Below are positions 1 to 5,608 of a DNA stretch of 6,042 bases, in pieces (the stretch's first letter is position 1; each line of letters opens with the position of its first letter). This DNA comes from Cellulomonas sp. (GTDB lineage: Bacteria > Actinomycetota > Actinomycetes > Actinomycetales > Cellulomonadaceae), in contig JAPSIJ010000151.1 in assembly GCA_031178805.1 (NCBI GenBank), forward strand, positions 1 through 6,042, given 5' to 3'. The notes below the pieces were generated by a model. The model searched no databases. It was not told the origin of the DNA and saw only the letters and a program-made list of their open reading frames with translations. The position numbers and the translations under genes were made by a program.

Positions 1-122
1 ACGACGTCGGCTACCGGGCCGCCGACCTGCTGCTGTCCCGGGACGCCGACGGGAACCCCGCGCGCGGCCACGTGGTGTTCCAGCCGGAGCTGGTCGTGCG
101 GTCGAGCAGCGTGCCGGCCTGA
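1..122 (+). CDS. LacI-family transcriptional regulator, C-terminal end only
   Basis: This is the last 39 codons of a gene that begins left of the window; the frame starts at base 3 and ends at TGA 120-122. The end of the peptide, FQPELVVRSSSVPA, is the characteristic final strand of the LacI/GalR sugar-binding domain (typically 'P.LVVR.S'), and the preceding GYRAADLLLSR matches the helix before it. Proteins of this family bind operator DNA through an N-terminal helix-turn-helix and respond to a sugar or related ligand through the C-terminal domain. Both the DNA-binding domain and the ligand pocket lie outside the window, so the target genes and effector cannot be named. A stem-loop begins on the base directly after the stop codon. 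The family call is fairly secure despite the short fragment. Confidence 0.8.
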   Translation, partial: DVGYRAADLLLSRDADGNPARGHVVFQPELVVRSSSVPA

Positions 123-138
123 CGGGCGGGAGCGCCCG
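123..138 (+). terminator. Stem-loop directly after the LacI-type gene
   Basis: CGGGCG (123-128) pairs perfectly with CGCCCG (133-138) around a GGAG loop. The stem starts on the base after the TGA. There is no T-tract, as is common for actinobacterial terminators, so termination is inferred from position and pairing only. Confidence 0.45.
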
Positions 139-155
139 ACCGGCGGGGGCGGCGA

Positions 156-189
156 GGGCCGGGGCGCGCCGGCCGGCGCACCCCGGCCC
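156..189. terminator. Long hairpin between convergent genes, probable bidirectional terminator
   Basis: Bases 156-164 (GGGCCGGGG) pair with 181-189 (CCCCGGCCC) over nine perfect base pairs. After a single C/A mismatch (165/180), a further five pairs follow (166-170 with 175-179), closed by a GGCC loop. The 14 central bases 166-179 form a perfect palindrome. The hairpin lies between the stop of the LacI-type gene (+ strand) and the stop of the lipoprotein gene (- strand). Because it is nearly symmetrical, it could end transcription from both sides. No T-run accompanies it. Confidence 0.6.
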
Positions 190-215
190 CCGCTGGTCCG
201 CCGGGTGGCGGGACG

Positions 216-1019
216 TCACATGCCCATGTCGGTGATCTGGTCGGCGGTCGGCGCGGTGATCTCGACCTCCTCGCCCCAGCCGCTGAACGTGGCGTCGATC
301 GTGCCGCCGCCCGGGACGTCGGCCTGCATGCCGCGCATCAGGTCGTCCGCGTCCACCCAGTAGGTGTAGGTCAGCTCGGCCGGCAGCGACGCGCCCGCGG
401 CGACGTCCTCCGGCAGCGCGCCGGCGGCCGCGGCGGTGTCGATCACCACGGTGTAGGGCTGGGCGAGCTCGCCGCCCTTCTCCTCCGGCTCGCCCGCCTT
501 CTCCAGCGAGCGGATCGCGCCCTCGAGGCCGGCGACGGCCCCGGTCGGGTCGAGCTGGCCCATCATCCCCTGGAACGAGGCGGCCAGCGGGTTGCTGATG
601 TCGCTGGGGTCGATCTGCAGGAACTTGCCGCCGGTCAGCTCGCCCATGCTCATGTAGACCATGCCGCCGACCACGCGGATCTCGACCGCGCCGGCGTCCG
701 GCACGTCCATGGACATCGCCATCTCCTGCGTGTCGCCCGCGTAGCGGACCACGCCGGTGGCGTCGGTGGTGACGCCGGCCGCGGTGGTCGACATGTCCAT
801 GGTCAGGGAGCCGGCCGCCTGCGAGGCGGCGGTGACGCGGGAGACGAAGTCCTCGGCGGTGAGGTCGAACTCCGAGCCCTCCTCGGCGACCTCCTCGGCG
901 GACCGGGCCTGCTCGGTGCCCGGCGCCGGCTTCTCGCCGCCGTCGGACGAGCAGGCGGACAGGCCCAGGACGGCGGCCGTCGTCAGCGACAGGACGGCGA
1001 TGCCACGGGTGACGCGCAT
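216..1019 (-). CDS. Methionine-rich secreted lipoprotein, LppX/LprG-like
   Basis: The 267-residue protein starts with a lipoprotein signal peptide: basic MRVTRG, a hydrophobic stretch to about residue 19, and the lipobox L20-S-A-C23, with a Ser/Gly/Pro-rich linker after the cysteine. C23 is the only cysteine, so the mature protein should be diacylated there and anchored to the outer face of the membrane. The rest (about 50-265) is mainly strand-forming, with repeated short beta stretches, resembling actinobacterial LppX/LprA/LprF/LprG and similar LolA-like folds thought to bind lipid or other hydrophobic cargo. That assignment rests on overall pattern, not on a diagnostic motif. About 15 methionines, many in pairs such as MAMSM and MVYMSM, are unusual. 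The ATG at 1019 has a GAGGAG ribosome-binding site at a spacing of eight bases. The gene is monocistronic and divergent from the HAD phosphatase gene. Confidence 0.75.
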   Translation of the reverse strand: MRVTRGIAVLSLTTAAVLGLSACSSDGGEKPAPGTEQARSAEEVAEEGSEFDLTAEDFVSRVTAASQAAGSLTMDMSTTAAGVTTDATGVVRYAGDTQEMAMSMDVPDAGAVEIRVVGGMVYMSMGELTGGKFLQIDPSDISNPLAASFQGMMGQLDPTGAVAGLEGAIRSLEKAGEPEEKGGELAQPYTVVIDTAAAAGALPEDVAAGASLPAELTYTYWVDADDLMRGMQADVPGGGTIDATFSGWGEEVEITAPTADQITDMGM

Positions 1020-1027
1020 GGGGAGAT

Positions 1028-1083
1028 CTCCTCGGAGGTGGGTGAGGATCCCGACGCTACCGCCCCCGGGTGGCGGCTGTGCG
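1028..1083 (-). promoter_or_regulatory. Promoter and Shine-Dalgarno of the lipoprotein gene
   Basis: On the - strand a TAGCGT -10 element (1059-1054, matching TANNNT) is preceded at 18 bases by CGCACA (1083-1078), a weak -35. The predicted transcript starts near 1047, giving a leader of about 28 bases that contains GAGGAG (1033-1028), eight bases before the ATG. The divergent region 1020-1162 also holds a small dyad, GCCGC-TGA-GCGGC (1095-1107), which could be an operator but may be chance in such GC-rich DNA. Confidence 0.45.
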
Positions 1084-1150
1084 TCGGCCCGGTGGCCGCT
1101 GAGCGGCGGCCCGCGGACCTCACCCGGACGGCCCAGCGCCGGGCGGCTGC

Positions 1151-1162
1151 GATGATGCGGGG
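1151..1162 (+). promoter_or_regulatory. Predicted leaderless promoter -10 of the HAD gene
   Basis: GATGAT (1151-1156) has the A and T that matter most in an actinobacterial -10 (TANNNT). It ends exactly seven bases before the GTG start, so transcription would begin on the G of the start codon. No purine-rich ribosome-binding site precedes the GTG; the sequence between is GCGGGG. No clear -35 is visible. The same spacing recurs at two other genes of the window. Confidence 0.45.
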
Positions 1163-2035
1163 GTGCCCTCCCCCACCGCCGCGCCCGGCCCCGTCCTCGA
1201 CCCGCCCGCCTTCCCCGGGACGCCGGACATCCGGCTGATCGCCAGCGACATGGACGGCTCGCTGCTGGACGAGCGCGGCCGGGTCCCGGAGACGCTGTGG
1301 CCGGTGCTCGACGAGCTCGACCGGCGCGGGATCGCGTTCTGCCCGGCGAGCGGCCGGCAGTACGCCAACCTGCGGGAGCAGTTCGGGGACCGCGGCCGGG
1401 ACCTCGTCTACATCGCCGAGAACGGCGCCTACGTGGTGCAGGGCGACCGGGCCCTGTCGGCGGACCCGCTGCCGCGGGCGGAGGTCCCCGTCGTGGTGCA
1501 GCGGGTGCGGGACCTCGCGGCCGCGGGCCGGGACGTCGGCATGGTGCTGTGCGGGCAGCGGGCCGGGTACATCGAGCGCGGCGACGGCCCGTTCGCCGAG
1601 CACGCCCGCCGGCACTACGCCTGGCTGGAGCAGGTGGACGACCTGGCCGCGGTCGAGGACGTCGTGCTGAAGATCGCGGTGTTCGACTTCGGGCCCGTCG
1701 AGGAGGTGACGGCGCCGGCGTTCGCCGACCTCGCGGAGCGGCTGCGGGTGGTGGTGTCCGGGCAGCACTGGCTCGACGTGATGCACCCGGCCGCCGACAA
1801 GGGCCACGCGCTGCGCGGGGTGCAGGAGCGCCTCGGCGTCACGCCGGAGCAGACGATGGCGTTCGGCGACTACCTCAACGACGCCGGGATGCTCGACGCG
1901 GCGCACTTCTCGTGCGCGATGGACAACGCCCACCCCGAGGTCCGGGCGCGCGCCCGCTTCGTCGTGCCGGCGAACGGCCGGGACGGCGTGGTGCGGACCA
2001 TCGCCGCGGCGCTCGGGATGACGCTGCCGGGCTGA
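1163..2035 (+). CDS. Cof-type HAD-superfamily phosphatase (subclass IIB)
   Basis: This 290-residue protein carries all four HAD motifs. Motif I is D29-M-D31-G-S, with the Asp nucleophile and the acid/base Asp; motif II is S63 in PASGRQ; motif III is K213 in AADKG; motif IV is G235-D236-YLN239-D240, which binds Mg2+. A large cap of about 120 residues lies between motifs II and III (roughly 85-205), with ENGAYV at its start. This is typical of Cof/YidA-like subclass IIB enzymes, cytosolic phosphatases of sugar phosphates and related metabolites; the substrate cannot be read from sequence. Length fits the family (about 270-290). GTG 1163 is the only canonical start before motif I. The first 22 residues are a Pro/Ala-rich extension, but codon use there is normal. 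The gene stands alone, and its stop codon forms the loop of a hairpin. Confidence 0.9.
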   Translation: MPSPTAAPGPVLDPPAFPGTPDIRLIASDMDGSLLDERGRVPETLWPVLDELDRRGIAFCPASGRQYANLREQFGDRGRDLVYIAENGAYVVQGDRALSADPLPRAEVPVVVQRVRDLAAAGRDVGMVLCGQRAGYIERGDGPFAEHARRHYAWLEQVDDLAAVEDVVLKIAVFDFGPVEEVTAPAFADLAERLRVVVSGQHWLDVMHPAADKGHALRGVQERLGVTPEQTMAFGDYLNDAGMLDAAHFSCAMDNAHPEVRARARFVVPANGRDGVVRTIAAALGMTLPG

Positions 2036-2041
2036 GCCCGG
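2027..2041. terminator. Hairpin with the stop codon in its loop, between convergent genes
   Basis: CCGGGC (2027-2032) pairs with GCCCGG (2036-2041); the three loop bases are the TGA stop codon of the HAD gene. Only ten bases separate this stop from that of the convergent thioesterase gene, so the hairpin may serve both directions. No T-tract is present. Termination is inferred from position. Confidence 0.45.
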
Positions 2042-2045
2042 GGCC

Positions 2046-2507
2046 TCACCAGCCGTGCAGGACCGGCGCCTCGCCGGGGTACGCCTGGAACACGGCCCGC
2101 TCCTCGGGCGTGAACGGGCGCGGCCGGTGCGTCCCGCGGTCCAGCTGCACCATCCGGGACCGGGCGCGCAGGTACACGACGGGCTCGTCGCCGGCGACGT
2201 CCAGCACCTCGTAGCCGAGGTCCACCGACGACCGGCCGGTGCGCGGCACCCAGACGTCCACCGCGATCGGCTCCGGCCGGAACGCCAGCGGGGCGAGGTA
2301 CTCGATCTCGTGCTTGACCACGACGAGCAGGGAGTCGGTGGGGCGGCCCGCGGGGTCGACGCCCATGGACGGGAACAGGGCGAACCGGGCGTCGTCGAGG
2401 AACCGCAGGTAGGCGGCGTTGTTGACGTGCGCGAACAGGTCGACGTCGGACCACCGGACCTGCATGGTCACGCGTCCGCGCCGGGGGGTGGGGGCGAGGT
2501 CGGTCAC
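2046..2507 (-). CDS. Acyl-CoA thioesterase of the hotdog (4HBT/YbgC/FadM-like) family
   Basis: The 153-residue protein is a single hotdog domain. The N-terminal RWSDVDLFAHVNNAAYL (residues 18-34) is the signature of 4-hydroxybenzoyl-CoA-thioesterase-like enzymes. D23 aligns with the catalytic Asp of the Pseudomonas 4HBT enzyme, followed by the HVNN motif and the long central helix. The strand KHEIEYLAPL (65-74) is also typical. Such enzymes hydrolyse acyl-CoA thioesters in the cytoplasm; chain length or substrate is not evident. The chosen start is GTG 2507, four bases after the stop of the transporter gene, which suggests translational coupling. No strong ribosome-binding site is seen (GGGGGA lies about 14 bases upstream). 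In-frame GTG 2471 and ATG 2465 (Met15) are alternatives that would keep the whole domain, but codon use is typical from 2507 onward. Confidence 0.88.
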   Translation of the reverse strand: MTDLAPTPRRGRVTMQVRWSDVDLFAHVNNAAYLRFLDDARFALFPSMGVDPAGRPTDSLLVVVKHEIEYLAPLAFRPEPIAVDVWVPRTGRSSVDLGYEVLDVAGDEPVVYLRARSRMVQLDRGTHRPRPFTPEERAVFQAYPGEAPVLHGW

Positions 2508-2511
2508 CCGG

Positions 2512-3480
2512 TCAGGGTAGGTCCCCCGCGACGCCGGCCGGTGCCGGGACGGGGGCCGGGACCGGGCGGCGGCGGCGCAGCCGGCCCTGGGCCAGCAGGA
2601 TGCCGAGCAGGACCAGGAGGGCGCCGGCGGGCTCGTGCCAGCCCAGCCGCTCGTCCAGCACCAGCACGCCCAGGGCGACGCCGACCACCGGGGTGATGTA
2701 CGTGACCGTGCTGGCCGCCGTCGGCCCCCAGCGGACCAGCACCCGGACGTTCCACAGGTAGGCCACCCCGGTGCCGAGCACGCCGAGGACCAGCAGGCTG
2801 CCCACGATCTCCGGGGTGAGCCGCACCGGGGACGTCACCACCCACGGGGTCAGCAGCAGCAGGGCGACGGCGCCGAACCCCACCTGGAGGAACGCCGTGG
2901 TGACCGCCGGCACGCCCCGCGGCGTGACGAACCGGCGCAGGTAGGCGAACGTGATCCCGTAGCAGAGCGCGGCCCCGAGGCACGCGAGCTGGCCCGCGGC
3001 CTCGTCCAGCGCGCCCGCCCCGCCGGCGAGCTGCCACGGCGCGCTGAGCACCACCACGCCGGCCAGACCCACCGCGACGCCCGCCAGCCGGTCGCGGGTC
3101 AGCCGCTCGACGCGGAACGCGAGGGTCACCATCAGGGCCGTCATCAGCGGGGTGGTCGCGTTGTAGATCGACGCGATCCCGGAGGAGACGTGCTGCTCCG
3201 CCCAGGCGAACAGCGTGAACGGCACGGCGCAGCCGACGACGCCGAGCACCGCGAGGTGCCCCCACAGCGCCCCGGCCCGCGGCAGGGGGCTGCGGGTGGC
3301 CGCGACGACGACCGCGAGCGCCAGCGCGCCGAGCACCAGCCGGGTCCACACGATCTGCAGCGGCGACGTGCCGTCGAGCGCCACCTTCATGAACAGGAAG
3401 CTGGCGCCCCAGACCAGGCCCATCCCGACGAACTGCGCGACGGTGCTCGCACCCGGCCCGGTTCCCCGCTGCTGGTCCAC
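2512..3480 (-). CDS. EamA/DMT-superfamily membrane transporter, ten predicted helices
   Basis: The 322-residue protein has two tandem EamA repeats (about 17-146 and 162-298), each with roughly five hydrophobic segments. Hallmarks are WGASFLFMKVAL (24-35), the SSGIASIYNATTPLM stretch (99-113) closing the first repeat, and TYITPVVGVALGVLVLDERL (260-279) closing the second. The family exports or imports small metabolites such as amino acids, purines or drugs across the inner membrane; the substrate is unknown here. After the last helix comes a basic cluster, RLRRRR (300-305), and a Pro/Ala tail, consistent with a cytoplasmic C-terminus by the positive-inside rule. The tail ends with a rare CTA codon. 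GTG 3480 is preceded by a leaderless-type promoter and no good ribosome-binding site. The thioesterase gene follows after four bases, forming a likely operon. Confidence 0.92.
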   Translation of the reverse strand: MDQQRGTGPGASTVAQFVGMGLVWGASFLFMKVALDGTSPLQIVWTRLVLGALALAVVVAATRSPLPRAGALWGHLAVLGVVGCAVPFTLFAWAEQHVSSGIASIYNATTPLMTALMVTLAFRVERLTRDRLAGVAVGLAGVVVLSAPWQLAGGAGALDEAAGQLACLGAALCYGITFAYLRRFVTPRGVPAVTTAFLQVGFGAVALLLLTPWVVTSPVRLTPEIVGSLLVLGVLGTGVAYLWNVRVLVRWGPTAASTVTYITPVVGVALGVLVLDERLGWHEPAGALLVLLGILLAQGRLRRRRPVPAPVPAPAGVAGDLP

Positions 3481-3486
3481 CCCCGG

Positions 3487-3515
3487 AGCGTACGGCGGCG
3501 CGCCGACACGGTTCC
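3487..3515 (-). promoter_or_regulatory. Predicted leaderless promoter of the transporter-thioesterase operon
   Basis: TACGCT (3492-3487) fully matches TANNNT and ends seven bases before GTG 3480, so the start codon would be the 5' end of the mRNA. Seventeen bases upstream lies GGAACC (3515-3510). This does not resemble the housekeeping TTGACA, but it does resemble the GGAAC -35 of ECF sigma factors; the matching ECF -10 (GTT-like) is not seen. The intergenic region 3481-3550 also holds a 12-base palindrome, CGCGGCGCCGCG (3529-3540), near the stop of the upstream PhnB-like gene. Confidence 0.5.
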
Positions 3516-3550
3516 GGCGGTGGTCGGACGCGGCGCCGCGGCGGTGCGGC

Positions 3551-4030
3551 TCAGCCGTCCGCGGCCGCCCGGAGGGCCGCGACGTCCAGCTTCTGCATGC
3601 CGAGCATCGCCTGCATCGCGCGCGAGGCCCGTCCCGGGTCCGGGTCCTGCAGCAGCTCGTCCAGCACCGTCGGCACGATCTGCCAGGACAGGCCGAACCG
3701 GTCCTTCAGCCAGCCGCACTGCGACGGCTCGCCGCCGTCCGCGAGCAGCCCGTCCCACAGCGCGTCCACCTCGTCCTGGGTGGTCACCGAGACGTAGAAC
3801 GAGAACGCCTCGGTGAACCGGAACTGCGGGCCGGCGTTCAGCGCCTCGACCGGCAGGCCGTCCAGCTCGAAGGACACGGACATGACCTTCCCGCCCATCC
3901 CGCCGGGCGCACCCTCGGGGTAGGTCCGGGTGTCCACCACCCGGGACCCCGGGATCAGCGAGACGTACAGGGCGGCGGCCTCCTCGGCCCCGTCGTCGAA
4001 CCACAGGAACGGGTGCACGCGCGTCTGCAC
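3551..4030 (-). CDS. PhnB-like VOC (glyoxalase/bleomycin-resistance fold) protein
   Basis: This 159-residue protein belongs to the PhnB-like branch of the vicinal-oxygen-chelate superfamily. Recognisable stretches are VHPFLWFDDGAEEAAALY (5-22), LNAGPQFRFTEAFSFYV (65-81), GWLKDRFGLSWQIVP (106-120) and the C-terminal AMQAMLGMQKLDVAALRAA. Members are often mislabelled 3-demethylubiquinone methyltransferase, but no SAM-binding motif is present and no reaction is established for this type. The frame stays open upstream to 4303, but GTG 4030 is the start: AGGAGG sits six bases before it, homology begins there, and the codons just upstream (AGG AGG CCT) are atypical. The gene lies between tetR and the transporter gene, all in the same direction, with its own probable promoter. 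Confidence 0.88.
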   Translation of the reverse strand: MQTRVHPFLWFDDGAEEAAALYVSLIPGSRVVDTRTYPEGAPGGMGGKVMSVSFELDGLPVEALNAGPQFRFTEAFSFYVSVTTQDEVDALWDGLLADGGEPSQCGWLKDRFGLSWQIVPTVLDELLQDPDPGRASRAMQAMLGMQKLDVAALRAAADG

Positions 4031-4036
4031 GGGAGG

Positions 4037-4093
4037 CCTCCTCGACTCGGCGGTCAGGGGGCCAGTGTGCTCCCTGGCGCGTGCGCGCGTCAC
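4037..4093 (-). promoter_or_regulatory. Promoter and strong Shine-Dalgarno of the PhnB-like gene
   Basis: CACACT (4069-4064) is a plausible -10. GTGACG (4093-4088), 18 bases upstream, shares TGAC with the consensus -35 and overlaps the stop codon of tetR. The predicted start near 4057 gives a 27-base leader containing AGGAGG (4042-4037), six bases before GTG 4030. The Shine-Dalgarno sits inside a 10-base palindrome, GGAGGCCTCC (4032-4041). The -10 and -35 calls are tentative; the ribosome-binding site is clear and fixes the start. Confidence 0.5.
4061..4078 (-). terminator. Short stem-loop after tetR
   Basis: GCCAG and CTGGC (4061-4065 and 4074-4078) form a five-pair stem with an eight-base loop, 12 bases beyond the tetR stop. 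It overlaps the proposed -10 of the PhnB-like gene, so it may be a weak terminator, an operator, or chance. Confidence 0.25.
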
Positions 4094-4773
4094 GAGCCAG
4101 GGGGTGCGGGTTCGCGCGCCGGCTCGCGTCCCGGCTCGCGCGCCGGGCCCGGGACGGGCTCGGCGAGGGCCGCGAGCGCCCGGGCCGCGAACCCCGCGGT
4201 GCGGCGGGCCGCCGCGGTGTCCCGGTCCGCGAGCCAGGTCGTGGTGATCCCGTCGGTGACCATCACCAGCGCCCGGGCGGCGTCGTCCAGCGGGACCGTC
4301 CACCGGCTGCGCGCCGACAGCGCGGCGGCGGTGAGGCTGGCGCGCGCGGCCGCGAGGTAGACGTCGTACTGCGCGACCAGCGCCGCCCGCTGGCCAGGGG
4401 TGCGCAGCGCGTACAGCACCAGCTCGAGCAGGGCCTGCTCCCGGGCCGGGTCGGCGGCCAGCAGGTCCACGTACCGCTCGAGGCCGTCGCGGACGACGTC
4501 CTCCAGGGCCGGCGGCTCCTCGTCGGCCGGTGCCGCGGCGACCGGCAGCAGGCCCGCCTCCGCGGAGCGGCGCTCCTGCTCGGTGACCTCGGCGATCACC
4601 GCCTCCAGCAGGTGCTCCCGCGACGGGAACGCGTAGTGCAGGCTCGCCAGCGACATCCCGGCCTCCGCCACGACCGCGCGGGTCGTGGCGCCGGAGACGC
4701 CGTCCCGGGCGATCACCCGCACCGCGGCGTCCACCAGCGCGCGGCGGCGCTCCGCCACCGCCATCCGCGGCAC
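4090..4773 (-). CDS. TetR-family transcriptional regulator
   Basis: This 227-residue protein has the TetR N-terminal DNA-binding domain (about 8-55). The helix-turn-helix is near 32-51, with TRAVVAEAGMSLASLHYAFPSRE matching the family pattern 'T...IA..AGVS.G.LY.HF..K'. The remaining helical part (about 60-205) is the ligand-binding and dimerisation domain; its ligand is unknown. GTG 4773 lies one base after the TGA of the SDR gene (TGA-C-GTG), so the two are almost certainly co-transcribed and translationally coupled. Met4 (ATG 4764) is an alternative start. This layout suggests that TetR represses its own operon until a substrate or related compound of the dehydrogenase binds. The C-terminus carries three tandem Ala/Gly-Arg-Glu-Pro units (211-222) and relaxed codon use (see the repeat entry), which are not part of the family fold. 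Confidence 0.92.
   Translation of the reverse strand: MPRMAVAERRRALVDAAVRVIARDGVSGATTRAVVAEAGMSLASLHYAFPSREHLLEAVIAEVTEQERRSAEAGLLPVAAAPADEEPPALEDVVRDGLERYVDLLAADPAREQALLELVLYALRTPGQRAALVAQYDVYLAAARASLTAAALSARSRWTVPLDDAARALVMVTDGITTTWLADRDTAAARRTAGFAARALAALAEPVPGPAREPGREPAREPAPPGS
4108..4143 (-). repeat. 12-base tandem repeat coding the TetR tail
   Basis: Three consecutive 12-base units read A-R-E-P, G-R-E-P and A-R-E-P in the tetR frame (units 4143-4132, 4131-4120, 4119-4108). The first two units are closest, GCGCGCGAGCCG and GGACGCGAGCCG; the third has drifted (GAA and CCC in place of GAG and CCG). Four of the last 13 sense codons of tetR (GGA, GAA, GCA, CCT) end in A or T, unlike the surrounding genes. 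Confidence 0.7.
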
Positions 4774-4774
4774 G

Positions 4775-5608
4775 TCAGGCCCCCGCCAGCCGGGCGGCGA
4801 CCCGCAGCACCAGCCGGCGCGGCAGCGCCCCGGCGAGCGCCGCGGTGGCCGCGTTCCGCAGCCCCGGGACGACCGAGGGCGGCGGCGACGGCCGGTCGAG
4901 CGCCCGGAACGCCACGTCCACCACCCGCGGGACGGGCAGCACCTGGCCCACCCGGAACCGGTCGGACCCGGCCACGTCGAAGAACTCGGTGTCCGCCGGC
5001 CCGGGCGCCAGGGCGAGCACCCGGAGCCGGGACCCCCGGTGCTCGGCCCAGACCGCCTCGGTGAACGAGCGGACGTACGCCTTGGTCGCCGCGTAGACCG
5101 CGAAGGAGGGCCCCGGCTGGTAGGCGGCCGTGCTGGCGACGTTCACCAGGATCCCGCGGCGCGACGCCGCGAGGTCCGGCAGCAGCAGCCGGGACAGCAG
5201 GGTCAGCGCGGTCACGTTCACCTGGATCTCCGCGGCCACCCGGTCGGGCTCGGCGGTCAGCAGGGGCCCGTAGGTGCCGAAGCCGGCGGCGTTCACGAGC
5301 GCGTCCACCAGGAGGCCGCGGCTCTCCAGCTCGCGGACCACCTCGGCGGGCGCGGCGGGGTCGGCCAGGTCGGCGGTCAGCACGGTCGCGGTGGTGCCGT
5401 GGTCCGCGGCGAGCTCGTCCGCCAGCGCGGCGAGCCGGTCCGCCCGGCGGGCGACGAGGACGAGGTCGTACCCGCGGACGGCGAACCGGCGGGCGAACTC
5501 GGCGCCGATGCCCGAGGACGCACCGGTGACGACGGCGACGGGGCGGGGGTGCGCGGTGATGGCGGCGCCTCTCGGTGCGGACGACTGGGACGGACGACCC
5601 AGAGGCAC
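4775..5608 (-). CDS. Short-chain dehydrogenase/reductase (SDR), start uncertain
   Basis: This is a classical SDR, a Rossmann-fold NAD(P)-dependent oxidoreductase. Residues, numbered from GTG 5608, are: cofactor motif T28-GASSGIG-35; ARR (53-55) after the second strand, whose arginines suggest NADPH preference; D80-L for adenine binding; NAAG 106-109; N131; and the catalytic triad residues S159, Y172 and K176 (YAATK). The substrate is unknown. The C-terminal helix LPRRLVLRVAARL may be amphipathic. Start choice is a real problem. GTG 5608 is the only canonical start upstream of the cofactor motif, but it lacks a ribosome-binding site, and 5 of the next 15 codons end in A or T, including AGA. 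ATC 5560 (residue 17) has GAGAGG at a seven-base spacing, and codon use becomes typical right after it. The coordinates given are the longest version; the true gene may be 4775-5560. It is followed by tetR. Confidence 0.9.
   Translation of the reverse strand: MPLGRPSQSSAPRGAAITAHPRPVAVVTGASSGIGAEFARRFAVRGYDLVLVARRADRLAALADELAADHGTTATVLTADLADPAAPAEVVRELESRGLLVDALVNAAGFGTYGPLLTAEPDRVAAEIQVNVTALTLLSRLLLPDLAASRRGILVNVASTAAYQPGPSFAVYAATKAYVRSFTEAVWAEHRGSRLRVLALAPGPADTEFFDVAGSDRFRVGQVLPVPRVVDVAFRALDRPSPPPSVVPGLRNAATAALAGALPRRLVLRVAARLAGA
5568..5573 (-). promoter_or_regulatory. Shine-Dalgarno pointing to an ATC start for the SDR
   Basis: GAGAGG (5573-5568) lies seven bases before the ATC codon at 5560-5558, the optimal distance. 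No ATG, GTG, TTG or CTG occurs in frame between it and the SDR cofactor motif. A start here would put TGASSGIG at residue 12, where it usually lies in SDRs. Confidence 0.4.

Noticed and set aside
983..1933. Long - strand open frame opposite the HAD phosphatase
   Set aside because: His/Arg/Val-rich mirror frame of a gene with all four HAD motifs. It also overlaps the lipoprotein start.
3529..3540. 12-base palindrome CGCGGCGCCGCG as a regulatory site
   Set aside because: It is made only of alternating G/C blocks that arise often by chance at this base composition, and its possible stem is only four pairs.
2635..3816. Long + strand open frame of 393 codons opposite the transporter and PhnB-like genes
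   Set aside because: The product is Arg/Pro/His/Gly-rich with no domain, and it lies antisense to two clear genes. Such frames are expected where third codon positions are nearly all G or C.
3551..4030. Bleomycin/fosfomycin resistance or ubiquinone methyltransferase function for the VOC protein
   Set aside because: The sequence fits the PhnB-like branch, whose activity is unknown. No SAM motif is present, and no resistance-gene context is visible.
4031..4303. N-terminal extension of the PhnB-like frame to 4303
   Set aside because: It overlaps tetR, is Arg/Gly/Pro-rich and without homology, while GTG 4030 has a near-perfect Shine-Dalgarno at the expected domain start.
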